Assembly: GCF_905475395.1 (NCBI RefSeq)
Contig: NC_058337.1
Location: forward strand, 100,806,368 to 100,870,367
Length of the DNA: 64,000 nt
Source: Chrysoperla carnea
Lineage: Eukaryota; Arthropoda; Insecta; Neuroptera; Chrysopidae
Reading direction: 5' to 3'
The position numbers and the translations under genes were made by a program. The first letter of the stretch is position 1, and every line of letters begins with the position of its first letter. Below are positions 11,899 to 25,339 of the stretch, piece after piece. The notes beneath the pieces were generated by a model, which worked only from the letters and a program-made list of their open reading frames with translations, was not told the origin of the DNA and ran no database searches.

Positions 11899-12469
11899 AG
11901 TGATGGGGAAAAGTTCGGCACACCTTCAAATTGTTTTCAAATGGTTCAAGAAAGAAAGCTGAAATTTTTATATTTATATTAGGGCTAAAAAGGAAACTAA
12001 TTTGGCTCGCGTAGCCCCGTTAGGGGGGGGGGGGCAAAGTACTTTTTTTTATGGAACGGGGTTCGAGTGTTGGTTCATTTGAAAGAATTTTTGAAGACGA
12101 ATTCAACGTTACATTAAGCGTAACGAAAATACACACCAGAGGCAATTTAAAGTAAAGGGCTGTGGAAATGTATATCATGACATCCTTGTCTTTACTAAAA
12201 CACATGAGTTTTTGTTTGGCAGACATTATGATGATTAATGTCATTTCCACGTTATTTATTGACTCTGCCCGGCTACTTTTAAATCATCAGTGAAGAAAAG
12301 TCAGAGCGAATTTTTCAACAAGCGTTGGATTTGTCTTGAATACAATTTCGGTGACTGTGTGAGCGATTTTGTAATAAAAATATCCAAATGATAGTTCTCA
12401 TGAAATCATAAAAATTTCTTATATCTTTTGAAAGTAATTTGAGGGTTTCCGAAATTTAACCCATCACTG
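11899..12469. mobile_element. Non-autonomous hAT-like element
   Basis: The left end AGTGATGGGGAAAAGTTCGG and the inverted right end CAGTGATGGGTTAAATTTCGG match at most positions. The length, about 570 bp, and the CAGTG-type terminus suit hAT. No transposase frame was found and the flanking duplication is not clear. A G-run lies near 12023-12034. Confidence 0.55.
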
Positions 12470-13362
12470 TATAATTTCACTTAACTTAAATGATATGCAT
12501 AAATGGACTTGTAATACTCGATTATACAAAATAAATTATAAAATTTGGTTCTTTTAATTATATATTGGTGTAAATTTTTCATCTTTATTCATATAATATG
12601 AAAATAAAATTACATGTAAAAGACTATTCCATATTACATAATATCATAGTCCCGGGACTATGTTAATGATTAAAAAATGGAATAAAATTCTAAGATGAAA
12701 ATTCCTTTGCCTATTATCCTTTTTAATAACTAAAATGATAATAATTAATCAGCCCTATTTGATTAAGATTGTGTTTTCTCTACTATTATATAACGTATCT
12801 GGTAACACTTTTTTGCTGACCATGACTTTTAGGACAAAATTATTTTATTCCCGATTTTTACAAAATTTGTAAATAATTTAATTGGTATATAAATAGATGC
12901 CTACGATCTAGCTGTTTATTAAAAGATCAATTTCCTAAACGATGACTTTTTTTTATAATTTGATAATTCATACCTTCTAGGAGTAAATAATCCGAAAATT
13001 ATGATTATGGGGCATAAAATTGCAACAAATAAATATAAGGTAATTATAGAAACACAGTAAAACACGGACCTGATCTACTAAAAAGATTTTAAGACATGAG
13101 TCTTCTACTGAATATTTTAAGAGCTAGCATATTTTTTTTTTAGAAAAAAGTTAAACCGGGGTAAAAATCGCATTGAACAGAACTTCCTTGATATTAAGAA
13201 TAATATATATTTTTTCCGACAATTGTTTTTTGACCACCCATATTTGTCAAACATAACTATATTAACTCATAAAAAATAAAAAATGGGTGCAACTGGATTT
13301 TTTTCTAGTTAGTCAACGCTTAGGATATGATTAAAACCTTTAACGTTTTAACATTTTGGTCT

Positions 13363-16300
13363 TTAAACATTTTGCATTGCAGCTATTATATTAGATAAAG
13401 CTTTTCGTGCATCATTTTCTGGGAAACATTCCAAAACTTCTAATGCTGCCTTTGAATGTTTACTTTGTAAGGATCGTGTCATTTCAACACCAGGTCCCTG
13501 AAATTAAAAATGATTATCGTATTTTGGAAAATATATTAAAATTAAAATTTTATCTATACCTCTTTAATACGTTTCCAAACATTTTCATAGTTTACGTCTA
13601 AAACAGATCGAGTCCCAGCTTCTAGTTCCGTATATAAACTTGGATCGTGTTGTAATCCAAACACAACTGGAGCTGATGCTAAACTAAACGGAGGTGCAGT
13701 TCCAAGACCAATACCACCAACTCCAGTAATAGTAGGGCATTCATCACCCAAAAATGGTTCAATTTCAACACATGCCTGTGCAGTTTCAAAAAATTTTTTA
13801 TAAATGCAGACTCAGAGCTTTAAAAAATATCTCGCAGTATACTTATGATAAAAGTTATTTACTCTATTTTTTCTGAAACATTGCGAAGTGTTAGTTCTTG
13901 AAGAATAGAACAAAAATTTCAATTATTTATCTCAAAATCTGAAAGAGTTTAACTAGTCATCATAGGACATGCAACTATCTTCACTTCAATCGAACTAATT
14001 CTTTATTTGTATAATTATTTAGTTCAAATTCCTAAAGTATATAGATGTAAAATTCCGTAAAATATTTATAATCCTTTCTATTTATAATTTCATATAATTT
14101 CACATAGAAATAATACCATAGAGCTGTAAAGACATAGAAAACGGAATATGTGAATTCTTGACCGAAGTGAGACTGGTAGAAAGAGACAGAAATTTTGGGA
14201 GCCTAAGAGAGGAGAAGAAAGATATATGCGCCTGCTTTATCTGTCTCTTTCTACTGCGATCAACCGTTTGGTCGGTTGCTTTATAGTTCTATGGTATTAT
14301 GTCTAAGTAAATTTCAATTGTAGAAATCGAATTAGGTTGTGATTTTCTGACAGTCTGGTATTTATTCAGATCCATGTTCTAATCCTCAAAAACTGGCATT
14401 TCCCAATATTATAGCAAATTGACTGAGACAAATTTTAAATAAGAATTCTGCGAGGTGCTTTATAAAAAACGAACCTACCTGCCAAGCTAAGGCTAAGTGT
14501 TTCCCAAATAAATAAGCACGATGGCTTACTTCTGGTGGATGTCCAGCTAATTGTACAGCACCTTGGCATGACTTCCCAAGTAAACTACCCGCTGCTAATA
14601 CATGGCGTAAGGTCCATTCTTCTTCAGCATCTTGACCTAAACATTCTGGCATTGGATTTAAAAGGTCACATTCACTAGTAGTATTATCTTCCAAAAGTGA
14701 ATAAAAATGAGGCCCATCCGAATCTTCTTCATTCGTTTGTGTCATCATATTTGGAATTGGCTTCTCTTTAATTGGATTCGAAGGTAATGGATTATTTTGA
14801 TCATCTCGCAAACCAACAAATTCAGCTTCAGCTAAATCTCGTAATGCTGATGACATTAATTCAACTACGCGTTGGTCACGTAAATTTGCAAGTTCTTGGC
14901 AACTATTGCCAAGCAAATAATCACCACTAAGTAACGCAATTTTATTTCCAAATGTCATATCATCGTTTGCTTGTAAATCACCAGCAACTTTTCCTTGTAA
15001 ATTTACTAACCCTGCAAAATTAATTTACGCAAAATATTATCTCGAAACTATTCAGAAACAAAGATAAATAAATAGGATGAGAAGATAAATTGTTTTAAAA
15101 TATGTAAAAGTTCTCTCTCTGTTATTCTATACAATACAAGGAGTTGTAGGGCTAAAAGAAGAGTTGTAAGTTCGGACTTTAAAACTGAGCTTGATTTTCC
15201 TTTCATTAAAATGTAAAACCTTGTACCTAACTGATAAGAGATAGAGGAAAACTTGTAAGTATGGAAGTTTTTCCCAACAAAAAACCTAAAGCTCTTGCCC
15301 GAAATATTTTTAATTAAATCGATTAGACAAAAATTTACTTCCGAATTAACTGTTCACAATTTAAATATATTAATATTTTTTAAAAATTTGCCTTTAACAT
15401 TAAACCTTATAAGAAATCACAGATCAGTACCAGTAACAACCTTGTGACAACATAGATCATCCTACTATTTTAATACAGACTGTGAAGGTTATCAATTTTT
15501 TAAATAATAAATAAATATTGAAATGATATGGACTTATATGTTATTAAATATGTTATATTTAATCAATTACATTAAATTTATTTAAATATTTACGGTACTG
15601 AAATTACAACAAATAAAAAATACCTTTATGAACAAGATGAGAAGTTCGAATCATTTCAGTGACTTCAGCAAGAGCACGTTGGCTATGTAAAACACCAGCG
15701 GCTTTGTCTTGTTCCAAATCGGAAACACTTTCACATTGTCCAGCAGCTTTGGATACTAATAATACAATTAATCCCCAAGCCTAAAAGTATAATATTTATT
15801 AAGACCAACATGTCTTGTGCAAAAAATTATTTCATGCTAAAATCACTAAGAAATTAATTTCAGAATACGAAAAATTTAATAAGAAAGCTGTGAGAGAATT
15901 CCTTTCTTCTTATTAAAAAAAAAAAAAAAGAAAGTGAAATGATGTTGTATATTATACAATTATTACTATAATATTAAATATTTGTAAAGAAAATTTTTTG
16001 TTGCCCTCTTGAAACTTGCGCAATTGTTTCCTTTAGGCTACAATGATTTTGTAAAAAATAACCACCACTTAACATATTGACATAAATAAAAAGACCTTTT
16101 TTTAAATTACGTGAAAATTGTACATAGGATTAAAACAAGTTTCAAGTAAGATGAATAGTACAGGAGCGGCATAAGATCAAACTTCACCCGTCTGATAAAA
16201 AAAGTAAAATTCATGAATCGTAAATTTCGGATTCATAATAAATAAACATATTCTTCTTTAAAATAATTCAGGAATTCATTTCTTAAATGCTTCCTTCAAA

Positions 16301-17552
16301 TGAAAAGAGACTGTTTTGCCACATGATTCCGAATTTTTAGATAAAAAGCTTAGTTCTACCAGATGAAACATATTTTGCATGAAATTTTATTGATTTTTAA
16401 ACATGTCTATCATAGCTTTCCTATCGAAAAGTGTTCATGACCATTTTTAATTAAATTAATTTTAATCAATATTTACCATGAACAAGGAAGTCGATACCTC
16501 TATTTTCATAATTATATTATCTTTCTTCTGATACCAATTTGAATTGGTTAACAGATCGGTGTTTATCTGTTCATACCGTACACCAATCTGTTAACTTATA
16601 ATCGAAATTGATATCAGAAGAAAGATAATTTAATTACGAAAATAGTGGTGCAAGTTCGCACCGTTCATGGAAAACATTAATTAAAATTAATGAATTTTAG
16701 CCATGAACAAAAGGGGAGAAATTATGGCACAGCACATGAAAATGTAGAATGAAATGGGTGTCTTTTGTCATTTCATTCAATAAAAATATCAGCTGAGTCA
16801 AAAAGGAATGCATTTCAATTTTTTTTTTAATCGTGGCTCTGACATCTTAGCCTTAAAATCTCATAGTTTAAGATTAATTATGTAATTGCGGAGTTGTCTG
16901 TCGCAAACTCAACAGGCAACTTTGATCAAATAATGCATATCTATTTTATATACAGTAAAAAATCTTTACAGCTTAAATTGTCTTTAATATTTTACATAAC
17001 ATACTAAATTTTAATAAAATAAAATTTATCACAGCTGCAAAGTAAAACTTTTTTAAATATAATTTATATGTGGCGCTCCCCTCAATCGGAAGAGTCATTT
17101 TTCCAATTCTATTCTCTATTATTGTTCCGCCATTGTTATAAAACTTACTTGCATATTATTTTTCCCATTATACAATAAATTTTTTGCTGTGCGTAATAAA
17201 GGATGATTTGATCCAACTAATCGTCGTAAATGTAACGCAACATTGGCAATTTCATCGCTAAGTAACCATCGTAAACTTAAAAATGATGTTGGATATCCAA
17301 CGATTTTTTCAGCTTCGCTAACTGCCCGATTCCAATCAGGTTTTGGTTGTTGTTGAATACTGCTACACAGACTCGGAGTCGTTGTATATTGTCGCTTATT
17401 CTTTCAATAAAAAAAAAGAATTTTATATTTTATACATGACTGAAGTAAAGTACTCTTACCTTGGATGAACCAAATGAACTTCGGTATAAACATATTGTTG
17501 AGCACTTAAAAATGCTTTGTACAACACTTGGTTTCGATAAAATCATTTTCAT
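13363..17552 (-). CDS. PDSS2: Decaprenyl diphosphate synthase subunit 2, six exons
   Basis: PDSS2 pairs with catalytic PDSS1 in the mitochondrial matrix to make the long isoprenoid tail of ubiquinone. Minus-strand exons in coding order: 17552-17460, 17400-17149, 15780-15624, 15011-14479, 13775-13560, 13497-13363; phases agree and give 461 residues. The N-terminus is basic and serine-rich, as in a mitochondrial targeting peptide. Family signatures include [72 protein letters not shown] and GVEMTRSL. The Asp-rich DDxxD motifs of catalytic prenyl synthases are absent, as expected for this subunit. Exon 4 contains a Pro- and acid-rich linker of about 50 residues between two helices that the vertebrate protein, as I remember it, has in much shorter form. 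Two in-frame ATGs, 17552 and 17546, open the frame; the first is used here. Introns 2 and 4 carry foldback and TA-flanked elements. Confidence 0.92.
14116..14294. mobile_element. Short TA-flanked MITE in PDSS2 intron 4
   Basis: The ends CCATAGAGCTGTAAAG and CTTTATAGTTCTATGG are inverted and each is bordered by TA. At about 179 bp it has no coding capacity. Confidence 0.65.
16450..16695. repeat. Foldback element in PDSS2 intron 2
   Basis: Two inverted arms of roughly 100 bp meet near 16560. They share CTTTCTTCTGATA with its complement and CCATGAAC with GTTCATGG, and the outer AT-rich flanks are also complementary. It would form a strong hairpin in the pre-mRNA. No coding sequence was seen. 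Confidence 0.6.
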
Positions 17553-19026
17553 TAAACTCAATTATTTAAAATTAAGTAATATACTGTTTTTTTTTTATTA
17601 TTATTATTAAATAATGTAATTATTAAATTTAAAATAAAAATTGATTGTTTTATTACAATTAGTGCGCAGTACTCTTAATTAATGTTAAATTTAGAAAAGT
17701 AGGCAAGAGAAAGTTTTTATTGAAATTCCTTCCATTCATATTATTCATAGGTATTAGGTACTTTTAATTCAACCTGCCAGGTTATGAGCATGTATTACCT
17801 TGATGTACCACCAAACATTTAATATTTTTATGATTTTATTAGCATAGTATAATTAGTATTCAGTGAATCTCTAATGAAAACTTGATTTTTAATTTGCATA
17901 GTAAATATTGGAATGTTTACCATAAATTAATATTTAAGGAAATAAATGACAAAATGATAAACTATCTTTGACGTTTATGCAAATTTCAACGAAAATTAAA
18001 ATGATTAATGAAATATTGTTAAGAAGGGGATATTTTTCAATGTAAAATATTTATTTTATTAATTATCGAATGTAAATTATTTATATAGCCTAATTATTAT
18101 ATAATAAATTGTAAGATTTGAATTTCGTGCTGTCAAACATATTTTGACACTTCACAAACGTGCACAGACTTGTATAATTTTAGCGGACTGTTTTTTTTGA
18201 ATATAAACCTCAAAAAAATAGGCTAAAGAAGAAGCAGTCCATAATGGCTAATGTAAAATCTTAGTTGTTTTGCGCGGCTCTACGTATGACTTTCAAAGTC
18301 AAACTTTAAGTGATATGGTCACCCACGCAAAGTCAACAAACTGAATAGTTGATCGCCACAGACTTGAGAATTCACTTAAAATTATTATATTTCTGCTCTC
18401 TTCTTTGATAAACCTCAAAGTGAAGATAGCAACCAACCGAGTGAAATGTTTAAATATCCTGTATATGCTAGACTTGCGAGTTTTTTTTATGTACTTATTA
18501 TTATTAATATACATCAAAATTCATTTGAACAGTATGCAATGTAACTGTGTATGAAATTTAAGCTAAAATTGGGCCAAACTATAAAAATATGAAAAAATAT
18601 TTTTAAAAAAAATTGTTTTTTTCTTGAAAGGATAATTTTTTGATAAATTATTAAAATTTAAAAGGACTAATTAATAATTATTCTTGTATTTAGTTTTATA
18701 GATTTTCGAATAGATTAATGTAAAAAGCAAATATTCATGAAAATTACCTTTGTAAGAATGTATAACTTTTAGATTTCAAAAAACAAAATTTTACTTAAAT
18801 TTATGTAAACAAATGAAGTTATACCAAATAGTCCACCTATGTTTTAAAAATGGAACTAAAAACGTAGATGACGCCTTTGAAAATTTAAAATATTTGATCT
18901 AAAGATGACGCCGTGTGTGTGATCATATGAGCATCAGTTACAGTTTAAACTTTTTAATTGTTACCATTTACCATAAATAAAAAAGTATCAAATTAAACTA
19001 GAAAATTATATTTTGTGTTACGAAAA
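17553..19026. other. Divergent intergenic region, PDSS2 and C18orf63-like
   Basis: Both neighbouring genes start at its edges and read outwards, so the two promoters should lie here. I found no coding exon and no core promoter element I would stand behind. The sequence is AT-rich throughout. Confidence 0.5.
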
Positions 19027-22000
19027 ATGTCTGGAATAGAAGCTAAAACTGGTCAATATTTAATACAAATTTCGTATTTAAATGACTTAATTGGTTTTAA
19101 ATTAAAAATACAAAATATTGGTAAACGAGATCGATCAGCTTTGAGTGATTTTCACTGGCAAATATTGAAATCACGTCAAATGATATTTGAAATGCCTGAA
19201 ATCTTAGTTGCTAAGCCTAATGAGAAATTATGTTTATTTGCTCTTATGACTAAAGAATTTTATTCTAATATGAGCATTTTTAAAAGCTTTCTAAACGCTC
19301 ACAATATTATGGTAATTATAGTCTTTAAGATTTTTTTTCTTTAAATTTGGTAAATGCTAAGTGTTTTAATATTTTTTATGTTTTCAGATTGAGTACGAGA
19401 TTCCTACAGTTTCAATTACTTTATTCCAATATTGTTTTGCGTATACGATGCAAGTTCGATTATCACCATATTGGAATTATGTTAATGGATTATTTATTAA
19501 AGGAAAATATTTTATATTAGAAAAAAACCTTTTAGATTCTGTGGAAGTAAAAATATCAGCAGAAAATGGTAAACTTAAAATATGCGTAAGATGTGCGCCT
19601 ACACACATTTTTGCTTGAAGATTTTTATCGATAAAATTTATTATTCGAGTTTTAAGCAAATGTCTTAACAAAGATAGATAGAAAGACTTTAAGCATAACT
19701 TAAAAAAGAAAAGACACCCTGTATATTAGTAGTTATATCTATATTAATGAAAGCTTTTATTGATTGTCATATAAGCATTGGTGTAGCTAGGGAGAGCAAA
19801 TATAAGCAAAACCCGTCCTACGAGCATTGCCCAATTTTCGCCGCCCGGCAAACTAATAATTTCGACTTTCGCGGTATCGGACGACAGGCATCTTGTTTTG
19901 TAAACTGTATCGCTCCTTGAGTTGAACGTCAGAACCATGGAGGATATAAAAAAGGAGAACGATCGTTATAGAAAATACTGTCCCCGAAATATGGACAAAA
20001 TAAGTGAGGCGCTGCGATCGCTAAGTTGTCTCATTAAAAGCGGACTGTTGTGCGCTAATTTCCAATGATCTATCAACTTTCAATATACGTGTAAATAATA
20101 TCATTCAATTTGAACATTATGCCACTAACTTCATCTCCTTTGAACTCATAAACAGCTAACTTCGTAGATACTACTTACCGACTGTTGGCTAAAATACGAA
20201 CTATAAATTCTACAAATTTTCAGGGACAACTGGGCTAATACTTTAGCACGTAGCGATCGTTCTCCTTCTTTATAACCTCCATGGTCAGAACAGTGTCTTC
20301 AGGTTGAGGGATTTCCACGAAATTTAATGACGCTTCCTTTACGTAATCGGGTGAAAATGTTTCATGGCTGATGATATTTTATAAAATTTCATTTGTTTGT
20401 TACAGAACAAACAATGTCATTAAAGATTAAAGGATTCCGTGTACAAATGCCACCTCCGTCCTTAGAAGACTTTACTTCCAACATTAAACAAATTAAATGT
20501 TTAAGAGAAAAAAAAATTGAAAAGATCAATTTTGAAAAAAAACAAATATTGAAATTACCAAGGTAAGCTTGCATCCATGAGCATCCTATTATACAACATT
20601 ATGTAAGTAACTCGCCAATTTTTTTAATATAATGACGTAATTAGCCGATATTTTTTTATTCTAAAGACTCGAGTCCACGTCCTCTTTTTGCAGATATTGA
20701 TTGCTACAGAAAATTTTTTTAGTTTTGGTATATATCCAGGACTAGATTAATTATGTCGTAGCCCCCAGTCAATATAATTCTCGGGGTCCCTTTTCAGTCG
20801 ATTGAAGATCATCTGCAGTTCTTTTCAAATTGATGAAAGGAATAAAATGAGACGCTACAACCTCCTGCTTCCTAAATGGAGAACCCATCCGAAATAGATA
20901 CCAACACCAGCCCAGGCCAATTAATCTAATTGTATTTGTTGTTTTAGCTTACTACCTGGAGAAGTCGAGAGTATTTCCACCAGTATTCCAAAATCTTGTC
21001 CACTTAGATCGTACAATGATATGCGTCGTCACTGGAAAAATATGGTTAGTATAAAAATATTTTCTTCAAAAAATTACTATTTTTATTGATTAAAAATCCG
21101 TTTTTTTCGTAGTATGGATATCGTCTTCCTGACAGTGGTGAAGATATCTATTATGTGAATGTTCATGTACGACTTGGTCAATATATCGATGAGAAATGTT
21201 ATCCACATATTTGTGGTCGTTTGGAACCCATTCAGCAAATATATGTTCCAAACTCTGAAGATATTGTACAATCATTTGTTAGTACACTTGATTCGAACAT
21301 GGGATTAAATAATATTTGCAATCATGCAATTCGAATTCAACCATATTTGCCTACGTTAAAATCGATGGTACAGTTAAATAATAGCGTATCAATCGGCCTG
21401 CCCATACAATTTTACTTTTTTACTTTGCATATAAAATATATGAGGGCGATATATACCCAACTTAAGTATTGAAGGAACATTTTTTTAACACATAATTTTA
21501 TCAAAATTTGAAATAGTTATACCTTTGCGAAAAATCATCGTATTTGGAACCGCAAAAGGTTATTTAAAAACTTGTATTTTCGAATATATTGCTTAAAAAT
21601 AGGGAATATTCATGTATTTTTTTTATATTTTTAATTCATTGTTTACACCGTTATAACAAAGTAAAAAATACAAAAACTGTTTAAAAATGCGTTAATTAAG
21701 TGTAAAAAAATATTTAAAATACATTATTATTATGAGATGATTATTAAACGCAATCTTTTGGCGCTCTCTGTTGATTATGTATAAGTACGTGATCTGTCAA
21801 TTGGTGACAGTTCAATGTATAATTTACACTTTAAAAAAATGAATTTACAACACAGAATATACACTCGTTATTATTGAGTTTTCTAATCAAAAGTCGTAGA
21901 ATAATATAACTCAATGTAATACCATACAAAATATAAGTAATTAATACCATACAGTATGTCAACGAATTTGACAAGCCAATACTATGACGTTATGTCCGTT

Positions 22001-23305
22001 TTAAAATTTGAATTTCCGTTTAAATTTTGGATTTCCCTCACTGTAATTGCACTTATATTAATTAATTTTAAGTGATTAAAAAGATATTAATCACTAAAAT
22101 AATGGTTTAGTTGATATGTCCAGCCAATAAAGTTACGGGAAAAAAATATTTGAATCAAATTTAAAGTTCATGAATATTCCCTATTGTTATCATCCCTTGC
22201 CGATTTGCACGAAGGGTTGAAAGAGTGAGAACTGTTAGCCCTAATTTTATATAAAGTTTAGAATCGTACTAAAATTTTAAAAATTAATTATTTTACCATT
22301 CAAATGCTTGTTTATTTTTCAAGTCACAAAGCGGCAGGGAGTGATAAAAAATTTTAAGTAATAGATTCAAGAACAAGAAAGTACAAGTTTTCAAATGAGC
22401 ATGGTGAGCTCGAGCAGTTAGATAACGCCTTTTTTAACAAACGGCGGCCACGTGAAGAAACGCCTATATAGAAAAATTCTGTTTTTTGAAATGTTCTAAA
22501 AACGAAAAGTGGGATAGTTTTCAAAAGATCCATTACCATTCCAAATTAGATAATTTTTCGCAGAGATACATTTTTCTCAAATTTTGGAAAAATTATTTCT
22601 TTATTTTGGTAAATATTCCTTTAAAACTTTATAGTATATTGCATTTTCATAAAATATACATTATATAAATATTTGTTTCTTTATTAAGGAAGACTCTTGG
22701 CTCTCCCTATAAATACGTCACTGAATTTTAATCATGATTTTTAAACGAATTTAAAAATAAAATTGAATGGACAGACAATTCTTGTAAAACCGCATACAGC
22801 TAGAATTTTTGCATGATTACTTCACGGGAAGCTACCTAAATTATATGAGGCTTGTTTTTTCTGCCAGCTTTACTGGATATTATTGAGTACTTAATAAATC
22901 TGACATCAGGACAGCAGAAAAAAATTTCCTTTTTAACCCTTGGATATTTGTTGGAATTTGTGGATATTTTACAAAAAAATATCCAGCTAAGTATATGATT
23001 GGCATCGATTTCAAAACGTATAATGGCTCACAATAAAATTATTGCCGGAACTATTTATTTCAGTCGATTTTGATAACGACTTTATTTTGTGGTTGATTAA
23101 AAATGAGCTTGTTTTCTTTAAAATATTTTTTCGAAACCAAATTAATTAGCCCAAACTTTCGATGTGGAAATTAAATAATTAGTACACAATTAATTGAGTT
23201 TTAATAATAAATATTTTTTTTTTGTAGACTCAGGACTTTACACAGAATATCAGCTTATGTACGCCGACGCTAAGATCAGGATCCAGTTTTGCAGGAAATT
23301 ATTAA
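19027..23305 (+). CDS. C18orf63 homologue, six exons
   Basis: Function is unknown in any species as far as I recall. Exons: 19027-19311, 19388-19568, 20406-20562, 20948-21044, 21113-21367, 23228-23305; phases join cleanly to 350 residues. Parts that recall human C18orf63 are FHWQILKSRQ, VSITLFQYCFAYTMQVRLSP, FRVQMPPPSLEDF, SCPLRSYNDMRRHWKNMYGY and the following RLPDSGEDIYYVNVHVRLG. These appear in the same order with similar spacing, so the conserved N-terminal domain (DUF4708 in Pfam, from memory) is complete. The long low-complexity C-terminal tail of the vertebrate protein is missing; this one stops about 20 residues into the last exon. The ATG at 19027 has a purine at -3. Intron 2 carries a MITE at 19935-20284 and intron 5 carries one at 21602-22181. 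It was identified from remembered sequence only. Confidence 0.8.
19935..20284. mobile_element. MITE with CCATGGAGG termini
   Basis: The left end is CCATGGAGGATATAAAAAAG and the right end complements it, ending ATAACCTCCATGG. Both arms also share AGGAGAACGATCG. TCAGAA flanks both ends, at 19929-19934 and 20285-20290, as a probable target duplication. There is no transposase. It sits in intron 2 of the C18orf63-like gene. Superfamily is uncertain. Confidence 0.75.
21602..22181. mobile_element. MITE with GGGAATATTCATG termini, copy 2
   Basis: This is the reverse-complement relative of the copy at 5771-6354, with the same ends, TA borders and nearly the same length. It lies in intron 5 of the C18orf63-like gene. 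Small differences from copy 1 suggest independent ageing. Confidence 0.8.
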
Positions 23306-23495
23306 TAGTGGAAACGTATCCAATTTTTTTTAAATTTTATCCATAACTATTTCAATTTTTACCAGAATACTTTTAATTTTTGTTTTAATTATAAAATTAT
23401 AACTTTAATTTTAATTTAAAAGAAACATGCAGAATAATTATGGAAAATAGCTTTCGGTTAAATTAGCTGAAAATTCGGGGAGAGACAGTTAAGTA

Positions 23496-23842
23496 CATAG
23501 ACTGAGCATCATCTATCTTTCCGTACAGTGAGAGAATGACAACAGCTGAGGTAATTGCTTGGGTCAGTTAGGGACATTTATCAAAAAAATATACATTGAA
23601 TGTCAAATTTTCATATCACAAAATGTTTTACGTAAAATATCGTGATGTCACTGAACTTTTTCTCATTTTGACTTATAAAAATACTTATCACGTATCACCT
23701 TACATTTGTTCTTACGAATCTACAATGACAAGTATGACTACAATACTGTTTTGACATTTCTACATCGCCGCCATAATGGATTTGACCCAAGCAATTATCT
23801 CAGATGTTGGCATGCTTAAAATCGTTTGAAACTCAGTCTATG
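23496..23842. mobile_element. TA-flanked MITE with CATAGACTGAG termini
   Basis: CATAGACTGAG at the left and CTCAGTCTATG at the right are perfect inverted repeats, each bordered by TA. A second inverted block inside (GAGGTAATTGCTTGGGTC against GACCCAAGCAATTATCTC) recurs in related form at 45830-46035. Confidence 0.7.
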
Positions 23843-24127
23843 TATCCAAATGGTCTAAGGTCAAAGGTCCCTATTTCTATGAACTACTTTCAAGTATTTT
23901 TAAGTTTAAGAGGCCATACCACGTATCCCAGTTTAGAAATTAGTAAAAAGATTGCTAGCATGTATTTGTACATTGAATCCCTGGAATTAATACAATTTTA
24001 CAAATAATTGTAATAAAAAATGAGACAATATAATGGAAATATGAGGCACATTTCCAGGATAAAATCATTAGATACAATGATGAAAAAATTCATCTAGATG
24101 GGCATATTCATGAAGAGGGATTGTTAA

Positions 24128-24460
24128 GAATCAGATTCAAATATGGAGGGTAGAAGTAAGAACTATAGAGGACCATCTATGTGTATCAAAAAGTGTTCGT
24201 CGAAAACCATTAAATAACGATATGGCACTGCTTTAGCAAAAGTGTAAATTTTAAAAGAATTGCTCAAAGTAATGAGAGTACGAAAAAGAACTAAACAAGT
24301 TATCAGAGTAGGATCGAGAATTTCACATCAAAAACACTCCACACAAGCGCCATTCTGGTCAATTCTAGAATTTTATTTAATGTGTTCAACCAGACACTTT
24401 TTTACTTTGAACTCAATCGAAGATGGCTCTCCTTGTTTCTACCGTCAATAGAATCAGAGT
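24128..24460. mobile_element. Degraded inverted-repeat element of the GGAGGGTAGA family
   Basis: The left arm (TATGGAGGGTAGAAGTAAG, then GACCATC) and right arm (GATGGCTCTCCTTGTTTCTA, then CC) are imperfect inverted repeats. A better preserved relative lies at 38105-38370. No coding sequence. Confidence 0.45.
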
Positions 24461-25339
24461 CTACTCGAGATTTATCTCATTTGGATTTGGAAAAAATTGT
24501 TTATTGATTTATTTATTAAATCGAATTTAACGTAAAATATATGCTGGTAATATACTTCTGCAATCTCCTTGGTTTAAGATGTTTTCTTATGATCTTGATA
24601 ATATTATTTTAATAAAGCAATTCTAATTTTTGTGGATTTAGATGCGATTGGTAGTGTGGTTCAGTATTGTTCCTATTTTATAACTTTAGATCCTTAAACG
24701 TCAACCGTAACGCGAGCTCTTATAATTTTTATGCATTTAAAGCAGATCCGTTGCAAGAAAAAAAAATCGGACATCCTTATAATTTCGACATATCCGCCCG
24801 TCCATTTGGTTAATTCTGATTAAATCAATATCGTTGTACATATCAAAAACATACAAAATATAGAAACTAATCATACAAAAGAAGGGTAGTAGAGAGGTAT
24901 CTTCTCTATAAACGTTTTAGGACAATGTTATACAAGCGCCTTTAAGGTTTCGGAACTCGTACTACGACTCAATAGAGTTTAACAATTGGGAGCAAATGAT
25001 TGTGTTGGAACTTGCTATAAAAAGACTTCAGTTATTATTGTCTTTTTTTTCATTACGAGAATTTTAAGATAGATAAAATCCCCTCAAGAGAAAAAATTTT
25101 GTTCTCTCCCTGATTTAACCTGATAAAACTCAAAATACTAGCTGATACTTCTTAAATATTTTCATTTCATTTCGAATAAGATTTCCTAGCCAAATAAGAT
25201 TTAACTTCTCCCTCGACCTCAAAACATATAAACGACTACAAAAATTTTTATTTAAGGCTGTTCTATACATATTTTTGATTGGCGTGCAACTTTATGATTT
25301 TTTAAAAACTCTCTTGAATATTCATTGGTGGAAAAAAAA

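Larger units (their letters stand above)
10498..13362. other. Intergenic region between caspase start and PDSS2 end
   Basis: It holds the duplicated unit and hAT-like insertion at 10570-11541 and a second hAT-like inverted-repeat element at 11899-12469, both listed separately. From about 12470 to 13362 I see only AT-rich sequence, which should include the PDSS2 3' untranslated region. Confidence 0.5.
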
